DNA from: SG8-41 sp029864385
Lineage (GTDB): Bacteria > Pseudomonadota > Gammaproteobacteria > Burkholderiales > SG8-41
Direction of reading: 5' to 3'
NCBI GenBank assembly: GCA_029864385.1
Contig: JAOTTL010000072.1
Location: 1-19,209, forward strand
Length of the DNA stretch: 19,209 nucleotides
Part shown: positions 7,809-15,467 of the stretch, in pieces
Numbering within the stretch: position 1 is the stretch's first letter
Layout: each line of letters opens with the position of its first letter
Notes under the pieces: generated by a model
Seen by the model: the letters and a program-made list of their open reading frames with translations, nothing else
Database searches by the model: none
Told to the model about the DNA's origin: nothing
Program-made: the position numbers and the translations under genes

Positions 7809-8801
7809 ATGGCAACAAAAACAAAGCGACTCCTCCTGCCTGACACGATGGCGCGTCCCGGCTGGGATTTCGTGAAGACTCGTGCGGACGTGGAGGCCAT
7901 CGCCTATTCTCCGGGCATTCCAGCGCCGGAGTTCCAGCGGCTTCTGCGCGATGTCGATGGCGTCGCGCTCACGGTCACGCCCTTGCGCGGGGTTGACATC
8001 AATGCGGCGCCGCGGCTTCGCGCAGTCGGGCGGATCGGAGTCGGCTACGACGCGGTGGACGTCGAGGCACTGACGCGTCGGGGGATCCCGTTGATGACGT
8101 GCGGCACCGACAATTCACCCACCGTGGCCGAGTACGCGATGTTGATGATGCTCGCGCTGTGCAAGCGCGGCACCCTGATGGATGCGCTTCCCCGGCAGGG
8201 CCGCTGGTCCGAGCGCTACCGCGAGCTTCCCACCGAGTTACTGGGCAAAACGCTGCTCATCATTGGCTTCGGGCGCATCGGCACGCGCGTCGCCAGGCGC
8301 TGCCTCGCCATGGAGATGATTGTCGAGGTCTACGATCCCTACGTCGCGGCGGAGACGATGCGCTCGGCGGGTTGCGAGCCCGTCACCGATCTGGACGCCG
8401 CGCTGGGGCGCGCCGATTTCGTCACCCTCCACTGTCCCAAGACGCCGGAGACCGCGGGGATGTTCGATGCGGCCCGGCTGGCACGCATGAAGCCCGGGGC
8501 CCGGCTGATCAACACGGCGCGCGGCGGACTGGTCGACGAGGCCGCGCTCTACGCTGCGCTCGCTGCGGGAAAGCTCGCCGGCGCGGGAATCGACGTGTTC
8601 TCGCCAGAGCCGCCGCTGAGCGATAACCCCCTCTTCACGATGCCAAACGTCATCGCGGCACCACACATGGCCGGGAACTCGCGCGAATCGCTCGATCGCA
8701 AGTCGCTGACGGTCACGCGCAATCTGCTGAGCGTGCTGGACGGGAAGCCGAACCGCGAGTACGTTGTCAATCCCGAATCGCTTCGCGATCTGAAGGCGTA
8801 A
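7809..8801 (+). CDS. D-isomer-specific 2-hydroxyacid dehydrogenase, NAD-binding
   Basis: This 330-residue member of the D-3-phosphoglycerate/D-lactate dehydrogenase superfamily interconverts a D-2-hydroxyacid and its 2-oxoacid with NAD(H). The Rossmann motif GFGRIG is at 153-158 with the adenine-ribose-binding acid near VYDPY (174-178). The catalytic triad is visible: Arg238 in NTARGG, Glu267 in DVFSPEPP and His286 in PHMAGNS. RIGVGYDAVD (75-84) and TVAEYAM (105-111) are standard catalytic-domain motifs. The start has AGGAG seven bases upstream. The natural substrate is not evident. Given the mandelate-dehydrogenase-type enzyme further along, it might handle the opposite enantiomer of a related acid, but that is speculation. 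It is convergent with the alpha/beta hydrolase gene. Confidence 0.92.
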   Translation: MATKTKRLLLPDTMARPGWDFVKTRADVEAIAYSPGIPAPEFQRLLRDVDGVALTVTPLRGVDINAAPRLRAVGRIGVGYDAVDVEALTRRGIPLMTCGTDNSPTVAEYAMLMMLALCKRGTLMDALPRQGRWSERYRELPTELLGKTLLIIGFGRIGTRVARRCLAMEMIVEVYDPYVAAETMRSAGCEPVTDLDAALGRADFVTLHCPKTPETAGMFDAARLARMKPGARLINTARGGLVDEAALYAALAAGKLAGAGIDVFSPEPPLSDNPLFTMPNVIAAPHMAGNSRESLDRKSLTVTRNLLSVLDGKPNREYVVNPESLRDLKA

Positions 8802-8810
8802 CAGCATTTA

Positions 8811-8840
8811 GCCGCAGATAAACGCGGATAAACGCCGATC
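8811..8840. repeat. 10-base-period CGCNGATAAA repeat, short copy
   Basis: Three successive units read CGCAGATAAA, CGCGGATAAA and CGCCGATC at an exact 10-base step, starting ten bases after the dehydrogenase stop and eleven bases before GTGATG hairpin copy 3. The same family recurs in longer form at 18435-18585. Confidence 0.8.
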
Positions 8841-8851
8841 ATAGGAAGCAA

Positions 8852-8963
8852 GTGATGGATAAGGGTGATGAGAGATGGTGATGATTAGTGGTGATGTACG
8901 ACAGCTCGCGCGCTGTTCATCACCAATTTTCATCACCATTTTCCATCACCAGTACTCATCACC
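8852..8963. repeat. 13-base-period GTGATG hairpin element, copy 3
   Basis: This is the most complete copy. The left arm has four GTGATG hexamers with linkers GATAAGG, AGAGATG and ATTAGTG. The right arm has four CATCACC units whose linkers, read inward, are AGTACTG, GAAAATG and AAAATTG. All steps are 13 bases. The 21-base loop (8897-8917) contains a small inner palindrome, ACAGC...GCTGT. The left flank TAGGAAGCAA resembles the CCAGGAAAYA flank of copies 1 and 2. It lies between the convergent 3' ends of the 2-hydroxyacid dehydrogenase and alpha/beta hydrolase genes, 12 bases from the latter's stop. Confidence 0.9.
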
Positions 8964-8974
8964 GGTCACAGTAG

Positions 8975-9838
8975 TCAGGCGGCCTGGCGCAGTGCCTGCA
9001 GCTGACGGGCGATGAAGGCCTTGACCATCTCATGCGCGCGGTCCGTCTGCGGTCCGGGTTTTGCGATCCACTCGTGCTCGCAGCCGTCGAAGATTTCCAG
9101 CTGGCACTCGCCGCCGGCCGCGCGGTAGGTCGCCGCGAATTTCTCCTGAATCGGTGGAATGACGTTGTCGTCGATCCCGCCCTGCATGATCAGCATCGGC
9201 GGCAGTGACACTGCCTCGCGGCGGTCGAGGATCTCCTGGGGATTGCCCTCGTGGACGAGCTCCGGCGGGTCAAAGTACGTTTTGGATTTCTGCATCATTT
9301 CTTCGCGCTTCATTTTCTCGGCCTGCAGGAAGCGGGCGTAGGGATCGCTGATGGGCGAGCGCGTTGCAACGTAGGTGAGCGTCGCGTCGACGTTCGGGGC
9401 CTCGGGCAACGGGTGCGCGTTGTAGCGCGGATCGCGCGGGCGCAGGGCGAGCAGCTGCGCGATGTGACCGCCGCTCGAGCTTCCGAGCACGCCGAGATTG
9501 GAAGAATCGCCGTTCCATTCCTTCGCTTTTGCCTTGAGCCAGCGAACGCCGTAGTTCGCATCCTGGACCGAAGCGGGGTACGGGGCTTCCGGGGCGAGCG
9601 TCAGATCGACGGCCACCACCAGGATGCCGCTTTTCGCGACAGCTTCATCCATCGGTACGTTGGCCAAACGGTCCTTATTGTTCCACGCGCCGCCATGCAG
9701 ATCGAGCAGCGTCGGAAACGGCCCCGCGCCTTGCGGCTGGTAGATGCGGGCCATCAGGGTCCGTTTCGGCGTGCGCCGGAACTCCACGTCCCAGACCTTG
9801 ATCTCGTGCTTGTTCGCGGTGTTGTAAGTCGCGGCCAT
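8975..9838 (-). CDS. Alpha/beta hydrolase (esterase, hormone-sensitive-lipase type)
   Basis: This 287-residue serine hydrolase probably cleaves a carboxylic ester. The oxyanion-hole motif LHGGAW is at 47-52. The nucleophile elbow GSSSGG (119-124) gives Ser121. The acid is probably Asp223 or Asp224 (QGGIDDNVIPP), and the base is His255 (GCEHEW). The order and spacing fit the hormone-sensitive-lipase/BD-FAE group. A lid-like insertion rich in Met, Lys and Glu (about 165-195) lies between nucleophile and acid. There is no signal peptide, so it is cytoplasmic. CAAGGGAGAATCCAGA stands before the ATG. It is divergent from the amidohydrolase gene, which also acts on small organic molecules, so a shared catabolic role is possible but unproven. 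Confidence 0.9.
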   Translation of the reverse strand: MAATYNTANKHEIKVWDVEFRRTPKRTLMARIYQPQGAGPFPTLLDLHGGAWNNKDRLANVPMDEAVAKSGILVVAVDLTLAPEAPYPASVQDANYGVRWLKAKAKEWNGDSSNLGVLGSSSGGHIAQLLALRPRDPRYNAHPLPEAPNVDATLTYVATRSPISDPYARFLQAEKMKREEMMQKSKTYFDPPELVHEGNPQEILDRREAVSLPPMLIMQGGIDDNVIPPIQEKFAATYRAAGGECQLEIFDGCEHEWIAKPGPQTDRAHEMVKAFIARQLQALRQAA

Positions 9839-10143
9839 TCTGGATTCTCCCTTGAGGCGGTAAATGGAGTCGAAGCGATGATACCTGTACTCGGATAATT
9901 TGGGGACGGTGACTAGATAACTAGGTGACTAAGCGACTAAGTGAACAAGCAATGTACAGAACTTGGGGCTGCTCACGCGCCCGGTCAGCCGGTCGGTCAC
10001 CCGTGTCGTTCGTCGGCCGTCGTTGTTGCGGCCTGTTGTAAGGTGGGCCCACTTTCAGTAAGGTTCATGGCGGGCACGGGCCAAGGGCCACGTTCTGTGG
10101 CACCTGACCTCATCGAAACAACAAATAAACCAGGAAAACGAAC
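9839..10143. other. Divergent intergenic region between hydrolase and amidohydrolase genes
   Basis: This 305-base gap holds the 5' ends of two divergent genes. It contains an 8-base tandem repeat (9912-9951) and a GATAAT (9894-9899) that could be a plus-strand -10 box, though no good -35 is seen. AGGAAAACGAAC before 10144 is the amidohydrolase ribosome binding site. No protein-like small reading frame or structured RNA was recognised. Confidence 0.6.
9912..9951. repeat. 8-base tandem repeat (ACTAAGTG type)
   Basis: Five consecutive octamers read ACTAGATA, ACTAGGTG, ACTAAGCG, ACTAAGTG and AACAAGCA. The period is exact and the copies diverge gradually, as in a decaying mini-satellite. It lies 74 bases upstream of the hydrolase start and 193 bases upstream of the amidohydrolase start. 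Confidence 0.75.
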
Positions 10144-11262
10144 ATGCGCAGCCATGCCGATCTCACCCAGAACACAGCGAATCCAATAGCCGACATTGCT
10201 TTTACCAGTTGCGAGGTGCTCGAAGCCGTGCGCGCGAGAGCGCAGGCCCAAGCGCGGCCGGCCGCGAAAAAGAAGGCGCGCGCAAAGGCCGCTGGGCGCC
10301 GCATCGTCAAGGTGGGCGGACGCCGCGTGAAGACCATCGACGTGCATGCCCACTGCGTCATACCGGAGACGCTCGCAATGTGCGGCCGGACGATGCAAGA
10401 GCAGCGCGGCCCGGGAATCGACCAGGTCGGCCCGCGGCGCATCAGCGAGATGGACGAGCAGGGCATCGACATGGAGGCGCTCAGCATCAATCCGTTCTGG
10501 TACAAGGCGGGACGCGATCTCGCGGCCCAGGTGGTCAGGATCCAGAACGAGAAGCTGGCCGAGTTCTGCGCGACCTACCCCGACCGATTCGTCGCGTTTG
10601 CCTCAGTCGCGCTGCAATTTCCGGACCTCGCGGTGCAGCAGCTCGTGGACGGCGTGAAAAAGCTGGGGCTGCGTGGCGCGGCGGTCGGCGCCAGCGTCGC
10701 GGGAGAGGAATTTTCCGACCCGAAGTTCCACCCGTTCTGGGCGAAGGCTGAGGAATTGGGCGTTCTCATCTTCATCCATCCGCAAAGCACGCCGGATCTT
10801 GCGAACAGACTCAGGGGCAATGGGTGGCTCGCCAACACCATCGGCAACCCCCTCGACACCACGATCGCGCTCTCGCATCTCATCTTCGAGGGAACGCTTG
10901 ACCGCTTCCCGGGGCTCAAGATCTGCTCGGCCCATGGCGGGGGTTTCCTGCCGTCCTACGCGCCGCGATCGGACAACTGCTTGCGCGTGGCGCCGGAGAT
11001 GGACACGGGCGTCAAGCTGAAGAAAAAGCCGACCGCGTACCTGAGAGACATGTACTACGACACGCTGGTGTTCACCTCGGAAGCGCTGCGGCACCTGGCC
11101 GCGGAGGTGGGCTCGAACCGCCTGGTCATCGGCACCGACCACCCGATCCCCTGGCAGAGCAGGTCGGTGGACCACATACTCAAGGCACCAGGCTTCAGCG
11201 CCAAGGAACGCCGGGCGATGCTCGGGGGGACGGCAGCGAAGCTGCTTGGAATCAAGCCGTAG
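10144..11262 (+). CDS. Amidohydrolase family 2 protein (ACMSD-like decarboxylase/hydrolase)
   Basis: This 372-residue metal-dependent enzyme belongs to the amidohydrolase-2 family, which includes aminocarboxymuconate-semialdehyde decarboxylase and related aromatic-acid decarboxylases. Metal-binding residues are visible as His68 and His70 (IDVHAHC), His212 (FIHPQS), His264 (CSAHGGGFLPSYAPR) and Asp332 (IGTDHPI). The core begins at about residue 60. The first 60 residues are an Ala/Lys/Arg-rich extension (AAKKKARAKAAGRR) unlike the usual short N-terminus, with no signal-peptide character. The ATG at 10144 is kept because AGGAAAACGAAC precedes it and no later ATG suits the core. The substrate is unknown. 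Ring-cleavage or hydroxy-aromatic acid decarboxylation would fit the family. It is convergent with the LOG-family gene. Confidence 0.88.
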   Translation: MRSHADLTQNTANPIADIAFTSCEVLEAVRARAQAQARPAAKKKARAKAAGRRIVKVGGRRVKTIDVHAHCVIPETLAMCGRTMQEQRGPGIDQVGPRRISEMDEQGIDMEALSINPFWYKAGRDLAAQVVRIQNEKLAEFCATYPDRFVAFASVALQFPDLAVQQLVDGVKKLGLRGAAVGASVAGEEFSDPKFHPFWAKAEELGVLIFIHPQSTPDLANRLRGNGWLANTIGNPLDTTIALSHLIFEGTLDRFPGLKICSAHGGGFLPSYAPRSDNCLRVAPEMDTGVKLKKKPTAYLRDMYYDTLVFTSEALRHLAAEVGSNRLVIGTDHPIPWQSRSVDHILKAPGFSAKERRAMLGGTAAKLLGIKP

Positions 11263-11271
11263 CTTGATTCG

Positions 11272-11368
11272 GTGATGCGAAATGGTGATGAGTACTGGTG
11301 ATGTACTAGCTAAGCCGCTCTTCCATCACCCCCTTTCATCACCACTTTTCATCAACATCACTCATCAC
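11272..11368. repeat. 13-base-period GTGATG hairpin element, copy 4
   Basis: The left arm has three GTGATG hexamers (from 11272) with linkers CGAAATG and AGTACTG. The loop is 11304-11323 (20 bases) and shares CGCTCTT with the loop of copy 1. The right arm has four CATCACC-type units at 13-base steps, the third degraded to CATCAAC. It lacks the AGGAAA flank of the other copies. It starts 10 bases after the amidohydrolase stop and ends 75 bases before the convergent LOG-family stop. Confidence 0.88.
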
Positions 11369-11443
11369 TTTGCCCCGTGATGCTTGAAAAGCGGGAAGCC
11401 CGCCGAACCGCAGGCGCAGGAAGCCGCGAGGCGGCTTGATGCC

Positions 11444-12259
11444 TCAGAGCATGGGCCCCGGCTGCCCGAGAGCATGCTCGGCAAGCTGGAGGACAATCCA
11501 GTCGTAGGCGTCGTCGACCGAGTCGGTTTGGTACATCAGCTTCAGGTCCTCGGCATTGATTGTCCCGTGGCGCACCAGCGCGTCGAAATTGACGATCTCC
11601 CGCCAGTACTCGGTGCCAAAGACGACGATCGGCATGGGCTTGCTCATTTTGCGCGTCTGCACCAGCGTCAGCAGCTCGAAGAGCTCGTCAAGGGTGCCGA
11701 ATCCGCCCGGAAACACGATAACGGCCTTGGCGAGATAGGCAAACCAGAACTTGCGCATGAAGAAGTAGTGGAAATGGAAGGCGAGCTCACGGGTGACGTA
11801 AGGGTTGTCGAACTCTTCGGCCGGGATCGAGATGGTCAGGCCTACGTTCATGCCGCGCGCCTCGGCTGCGCCGCGATTTGCCGCTTCCATGATGCCCGGC
11901 CCGCCGCCCGTGCAAACCACGAAGCGCCGCTCGTTCGGATCGAGCGCCTTGGACCACTGCGTCAGCCGCAAAGCGAGCTCGCGCGCGCATTCGTAATAGC
12001 GCGACATCGTGAGCGCCGTGCGCGCTTTCTCGAGGTCCCTGCCGTGGTCCTCGGCCTTGCGTAATGCCTCTTCGGCCGCTTCGCGCGATTTGACCCGGGC
12101 CGAGCCCATGAATACGACGGTGTCGTCGACCCGATGGTGCTCGAACCGGCTTCTCGGCTCGAGGTACTCGGACAGGATCCGCAGGGCGCGCCCTTCTTTG
12201 CTGTTCAGAAACCCCTGATTGCGATAGGCCTTGACGGGGTGGCGATGGCGTTCGGTCAT
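11444..12259 (-). CDS. LOG-family nucleotide 5'-monophosphate phosphoribohydrolase (TIGR00730-like)
   Basis: This 271-residue Rossmann-fold protein belongs to the LOG/lysine-decarboxylase-like family. Characterised members split nucleoside 5'-monophosphates into base and ribose 5-phosphate, including the cytokinin-activating LOG enzymes and bacterial nucleotide nucleosidases. The diagnostic motifs are TGGGPGIMEAANRGA (117-131) and PGGFGTLDELFE (184-195), which bind phosphate and form the active site. VVFMGSAR (48-55) is the first strand of the fold. An N-terminal extension of about 45 residues makes it longer than minimal LOG proteins (about 190 residues). The start has AGGACTTCCC upstream. 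The substrate base is not predictable. It is divergent from the first thiamine-diphosphate enzyme and convergent with the amidohydrolase gene. Confidence 0.9.
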   Translation of the reverse strand: MTERHRHPVKAYRNQGFLNSKEGRALRILSEYLEPRSRFEHHRVDDTVVFMGSARVKSREAAEEALRKAEDHGRDLEKARTALTMSRYYECARELALRLTQWSKALDPNERRFVVCTGGGPGIMEAANRGAAEARGMNVGLTISIPAEEFDNPYVTRELAFHFHYFFMRKFWFAYLAKAVIVFPGGFGTLDELFELLTLVQTRKMSKPMPIVVFGTEYWREIVNFDALVRHGTINAEDLKLMYQTDSVDDAYDWIVLQLAEHALGQPGPML

Positions 12260-12360
12260 GGGAAGTCCTGTGGGAGTGTGTCTACAAAGAGTGAGTTTAA
12301 CCCCATGCCAAGCGGTGACGAGTAACGAACGGATGACGTGAGGGACGGAGCGGGTGGGCT

Positions 12361-12377
12361 GGTGATTGGTGCCTGAC
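12361..12377. repeat. 17-base motif GGTGAYTGRTGCCTGAC, copy A
   Basis: GGTGATTGGTGCCTGAC matches 15 of 17 bases with 17167-17183. Both copies lie in gaps upstream of plus-strand genes. It may be another short dispersed repeat; with only two copies in view this is tentative. Confidence 0.5.
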
Positions 12378-12497
12378 CCGCGACGGGAAAGAGGCGACGG
12401 GGTTAGAATGAAAAGTCCTGCTTACGCTTTGAGCGCGAAGGCACGAACTGGGCTGTGGTGCGCGGCGCGAAAGACGGGCTAAACCGGGAGGAAAAAA

Positions 12498-14138
12498 ATG
12501 ACCATTCACGCGTCGCAACTCGTCGGCAAGGCCCTCAAACGGCAAGGCGTGGACACAATGTTTTTCCTGATGGGCGGCCCGATGTTCACGGCCGAGAGCG
12601 CCAGCGTTGCCGAGGGCATCCGCGCGATCGATGTCCGTCACGAGCAAGCCGCGGCGATGATGGCACACGCCTACGCGCGGGTTCTTAACCGGCCTGGCGT
12701 CTGTATGGCCGCATCGGGCCCGGCGGCCCTCAACTTCGGCACCGGGCTCGCCACCTCGCTCACCGACTGTACTCCGGTCGTCGCAATCGGCGGGGCCAGT
12801 ACGCTGCGGGAATGGGGCACCGGCGCGTTTCAGGAATTCGACCAGGTGGCCGCGATGCGCCCGTTGACCAAATGGGCGGAACGCGTTTACGAGGCGCGGC
12901 GTATTCCGGAGCTCGTTAACAAGGCATTCACAATGGCAGTTTCAGGCAAGCCGGGGCCGGTGTACCTCGATTTGCCGGCGGACATCCTGCATCAGCAGGT
13001 CGAGGAAGACACGATAGTCTGGCCCGAATACGACCGTGGCATGCGGCTCGGACACGCGATCGGCGATCCCGCCATGGTGGAGCGCGCGATTGCGTTGCTG
13101 GCTGAAGCGAAGCAGCCGATTTTGCTGTCGGGAAGCGGGGCGAACTGGTCGGATGCGGCGCCCGCGCTGCGGGCCTTTATCGACAAGACGGGCATCCCGT
13201 TCTACACCACGCCGCAGGGCCGCGGCGCTATCCCGGAAGATCACGAGTACTGTTATCTGACCGCCCGAAATCTTGCCTTCAGGGAGGCGGACGTAGTCCT
13301 GATCGTCGGGACGCGCATCAATTACGTGATCAGCCACGCGCGCGCACCACGCTTCAGCGAGCACGCGAAGTTCATACGCATCGACATTGATCCTACCGAA
13401 ATCGCCTCGACACCACGGCTCGACGTGGGTCTCGTGGGAGACGCCAGGCAGACCATGGAGCAGGTCAACGCGGCCAACGACGGCCGTATCCGCCCCGAGC
13501 GGTTTACCGCATGGCGGCAGCGGCTGGCGGAGGCGCACCAGCAGCGCCAGCAGGCGCAGGAGATCAGTTTGAGCACCGATCAGATTCCAATCCACCCTCT
13601 GCGCCTCTGCAAGGAGATCCGGGACTTCATCGACCGGGAGGCGATTCTGGTGGTCGATGGGCAGGAGATCCTGAATTACGGCCGCCAAACGATTCCCTGC
13701 TACGTGCCTCGCCACCGCATCAATTCGGGAACCTTCGGTACGATGGGCGTAGGACTTCCCTATGCCATCGGAGCGCAGGCGGCACGTGCCGACCGGCAGG
13801 TGATTTGTCTTCACGGCGATGGCTCATTCGGCATCAACGCAATGGAACTCGACACCGCTGTCAGACATCGGCTTCCCGTGATCACCGTCATCAGCCTCAA
13901 CGCGGGCTGGATGTCGGATCCGAAGCGAGCGTGGGTCGGTCGTGATCTCGGCTTCACCCGCTATGACAAGATGGCGGAAGCGCTGGGGTGCCACGCCGAG
14001 TATGTCGAGCAACCGCAGGACATCCGCCCGGCGTTGCAGCGGGCGAGCGCCGCTGCCAGGACGGACGTGCCGGCCGTGATCAACGTCAAGACCGACCCGA
14101 ACGCCAAGGCGACGACCGGCAGATTCGTGACTTATTGA
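12498..14138 (+). CDS. Thiamine-diphosphate-dependent enzyme (acetolactate synthase / 2-hydroxyacyl-CoA lyase-like)
   Basis: This 546-residue protein has the three-domain architecture of the acetolactate synthase/pyruvate oxidase/oxalyl-CoA decarboxylase superfamily. These enzymes decarboxylate or carboligate 2-oxoacids, or cleave 2-hydroxyacyl-CoA. The catalytic Glu49 that activates the cofactor lies in RHEQAAAMMAHAYAR (47-61). The central domain has SGSGANWSD (211-219). The C-terminal cofactor site is GDGS (440-443) with Asn468 (VISLNAG) as the expected metal ligand. SGTFGTMGVGLPYAIGAQ (410-427) and GAFQEFDQV (109-117) recall the 2-hydroxyacyl-CoA lyase branch. No FAD-binding signature was recognised. 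GGGAGGAAAAAA before the ATG is a strong ribosome binding site. It leads a plus-strand group with the FMN dehydrogenase and a second such enzyme, suggesting a shared 2-hydroxyacid/2-oxoacid pathway. Confidence 0.88.
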   Translation: MTIHASQLVGKALKRQGVDTMFFLMGGPMFTAESASVAEGIRAIDVRHEQAAAMMAHAYARVLNRPGVCMAASGPAALNFGTGLATSLTDCTPVVAIGGASTLREWGTGAFQEFDQVAAMRPLTKWAERVYEARRIPELVNKAFTMAVSGKPGPVYLDLPADILHQQVEEDTIVWPEYDRGMRLGHAIGDPAMVERAIALLAEAKQPILLSGSGANWSDAAPALRAFIDKTGIPFYTTPQGRGAIPEDHEYCYLTARNLAFREADVVLIVGTRINYVISHARAPRFSEHAKFIRIDIDPTEIASTPRLDVGLVGDARQTMEQVNAANDGRIRPERFTAWRQRLAEAHQQRQQAQEISLSTDQIPIHPLRLCKEIRDFIDREAILVVDGQEILNYGRQTIPCYVPRHRINSGTFGTMGVGLPYAIGAQAARADRQVICLHGDGSFGINAMELDTAVRHRLPVITVISLNAGWMSDPKRAWVGRDLGFTRYDKMAEALGCHAEYVEQPQDIRPALQRASAAARTDVPAVINVKTDPNAKATTGRFVTY

Positions 14139-14171
14139 CTCCGCCGGGACAAGATCGTGCGCCTTGGATGC

Positions 14172-14229
14172 CCGGAAAGCACCAGCGGCGGCTGACCTTA
14201 ATGCTGGATCCGGCTGTACGCTTTTCCGG
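14172..14229. other. Weak inverted repeat in the gap before the FMN dehydrogenase gene
   Basis: CCGGAAAGC (14172-14180) and GCTTTTCCGG (14220-14229) are inverted with one extra base and a 39-base loop. It might be a weak transcript structure between the first thiamine-diphosphate gene and the dehydrogenase gene. It has no T tract. Confidence 0.2.
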
Positions 14230-14248
14230 TGCTTAGGTAGACCGCGCC

Positions 14249-15439
14249 ATGAACGATGACACGCTAGGGGCTTATAACGTCGCCGATCTGCGCGAAATCG
14301 CGCGGCGCCGGCTGCCGAAAGGAATATTCGAGTTCGTCGATCGGGGCGCCGAGGATGAAGTTTCGCTGCGCAACAATCGCGCCGCCTTCGAGCGCATCCG
14401 GCTGAAGCCGCGCGTGCTCGTCGACGTTTCGCGGCGCACTCAGTCGATTCAGCTGTTCGGCCATGAGCAGAAGATGCCGATCGCGGTCGCGCCGACCGGG
14501 GCGGCGGGAATCATGTGGCACGAAGGCGAGATTGCTCTTGCTCGGGCGGCCGCGGCAGCCGGTATCCCGTTTACTCTGGCGACGGGCTCGCTCACCGCGA
14601 TGGAGAAAGTCCTCGAGCAGGCGGGCGGCCGGGTCTGGTTTCAACTCTATATGTACGCCGACCGATCGCTTTCTTACCGGCTGGTCGAGCGCGCAAGATC
14701 TGCCGGTCTCGAGGCGCTGATCGTCACCGTGGACAGCCCGGTGTTTTCCAATCGCGAATACAACCTCCGCAACGGATTTACGATCCCCTTGTCGTACACG
14801 CCGCGCAATGTGGCCGACGTGCTGAGGCATCCGCGCTGGCTGCTGGGTGTTCTGATGCGCTACCTGCTCACCACTGGCATGCCGCGCTATGAGAACTATC
14901 CAGCCGAAGTGAAAAGCAGCATCACGGCCCAGCCGATGGGGCGGGCGCTGAAGCTGAACGACTCGCTGACTTGGGAAGACGTTCGCGTGCTGCGGAAACT
15001 CTGGCCGCGCACGCTGATGGTAAAAGGCATACTTCGCCCTCAGGACGCCGCGCTGGCCGCGGACTTTGGTGTCGATGCGGTGATCGTTTCCAACCACGGC
15101 GGGCGGGTCGTCGACGGCGCGATAGCGCCGATCGAGGTGTTGCCAAAAGTCGTCGAAGCGGTCGGCAACCGAATCACGGTGCTGGTCGACAGCGGTTTTC
15201 GGCGTGGAAGCGATGTGGTCAAGGCGCTTGCGCTAGGCGCCAACGCGGTGCTGATTGGCCGCTCGACGTTGTACGGTACGGCGGCGGCCGGTGAAGCCGG
15301 CGCGGCGCGCGCAATCGCGATCTTCCGCGAGGAAATCGACCGCACGCTGGCGTTGCTCGGCTGCAGCGGCATCGCCGCGCTCAACCGCGATTACCTGGCG
15401 CTGCCGTCGGCTATGGGTGCTGGTTTAAACTTGTCGTAG
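14249..15439 (+). CDS. FMN-dependent alpha-hydroxyacid dehydrogenase, (S)-mandelate dehydrogenase type
   Basis: This 396-residue TIM-barrel flavoenzyme oxidises an (S)-2-hydroxyacid to the 2-oxoacid. Catalytic His283 and Arg286 lie in SNHGGR (281-286), and Lys259 (LMVKGIL) and Tyr134 (WFQLYMY) are the expected FMN and substrate contacts. VDVSRRTQ (58-65) and DSGFRRGSDVVKALALGA (314-331) closely match what I recall of Pseudomonas MdlB, the membrane-bound mandelate dehydrogenase. A hydrophobic loop, HPRWLLGVLMRYLLTTG (194-210), sits where MdlB has its membrane-binding segment, so a quinone-linked membrane dehydrogenase is plausible rather than a soluble oxidase. Mandelate itself is not shown to be the substrate. 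The ribosome binding site (AGGTAG) is weak and rather distant. It is flanked by two thiamine-diphosphate enzymes that could use the 2-oxoacid. Confidence 0.9.
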   Translation: MNDDTLGAYNVADLREIARRRLPKGIFEFVDRGAEDEVSLRNNRAAFERIRLKPRVLVDVSRRTQSIQLFGHEQKMPIAVAPTGAAGIMWHEGEIALARAAAAAGIPFTLATGSLTAMEKVLEQAGGRVWFQLYMYADRSLSYRLVERARSAGLEALIVTVDSPVFSNREYNLRNGFTIPLSYTPRNVADVLRHPRWLLGVLMRYLLTTGMPRYENYPAEVKSSITAQPMGRALKLNDSLTWEDVRVLRKLWPRTLMVKGILRPQDAALAADFGVDAVIVSNHGGRVVDGAIAPIEVLPKVVEAVGNRITVLVDSGFRRGSDVVKALALGANAVLIGRSTLYGTAAAGEAGAARAIAIFREEIDRTLALLGCSGIAALNRDYLALPSAMGAGLNLS

Positions 15440-15467
15440 CAACGGCATTTGAAGCGAGGATATCCAG

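Noticed and set aside
8852..8963. CRISPR array reading of the GTGATG repeats
   Set aside because: Repeat units of 6 bases with 7-base linkers are far too short, the second arm is inverted, and no cas gene is present.
11384..12064. Plus-strand open frame opposite the LOG-family gene
   Set aside because: The minus strand has both LOG motifs. The plus-strand frame shows nothing recognisable.
12404..12409. TAGAAT as a -10 box for the first thiamine-diphosphate gene
   Set aside because: There is no -35-like hexamer at a suitable distance, and single -10 matches are expected by chance.
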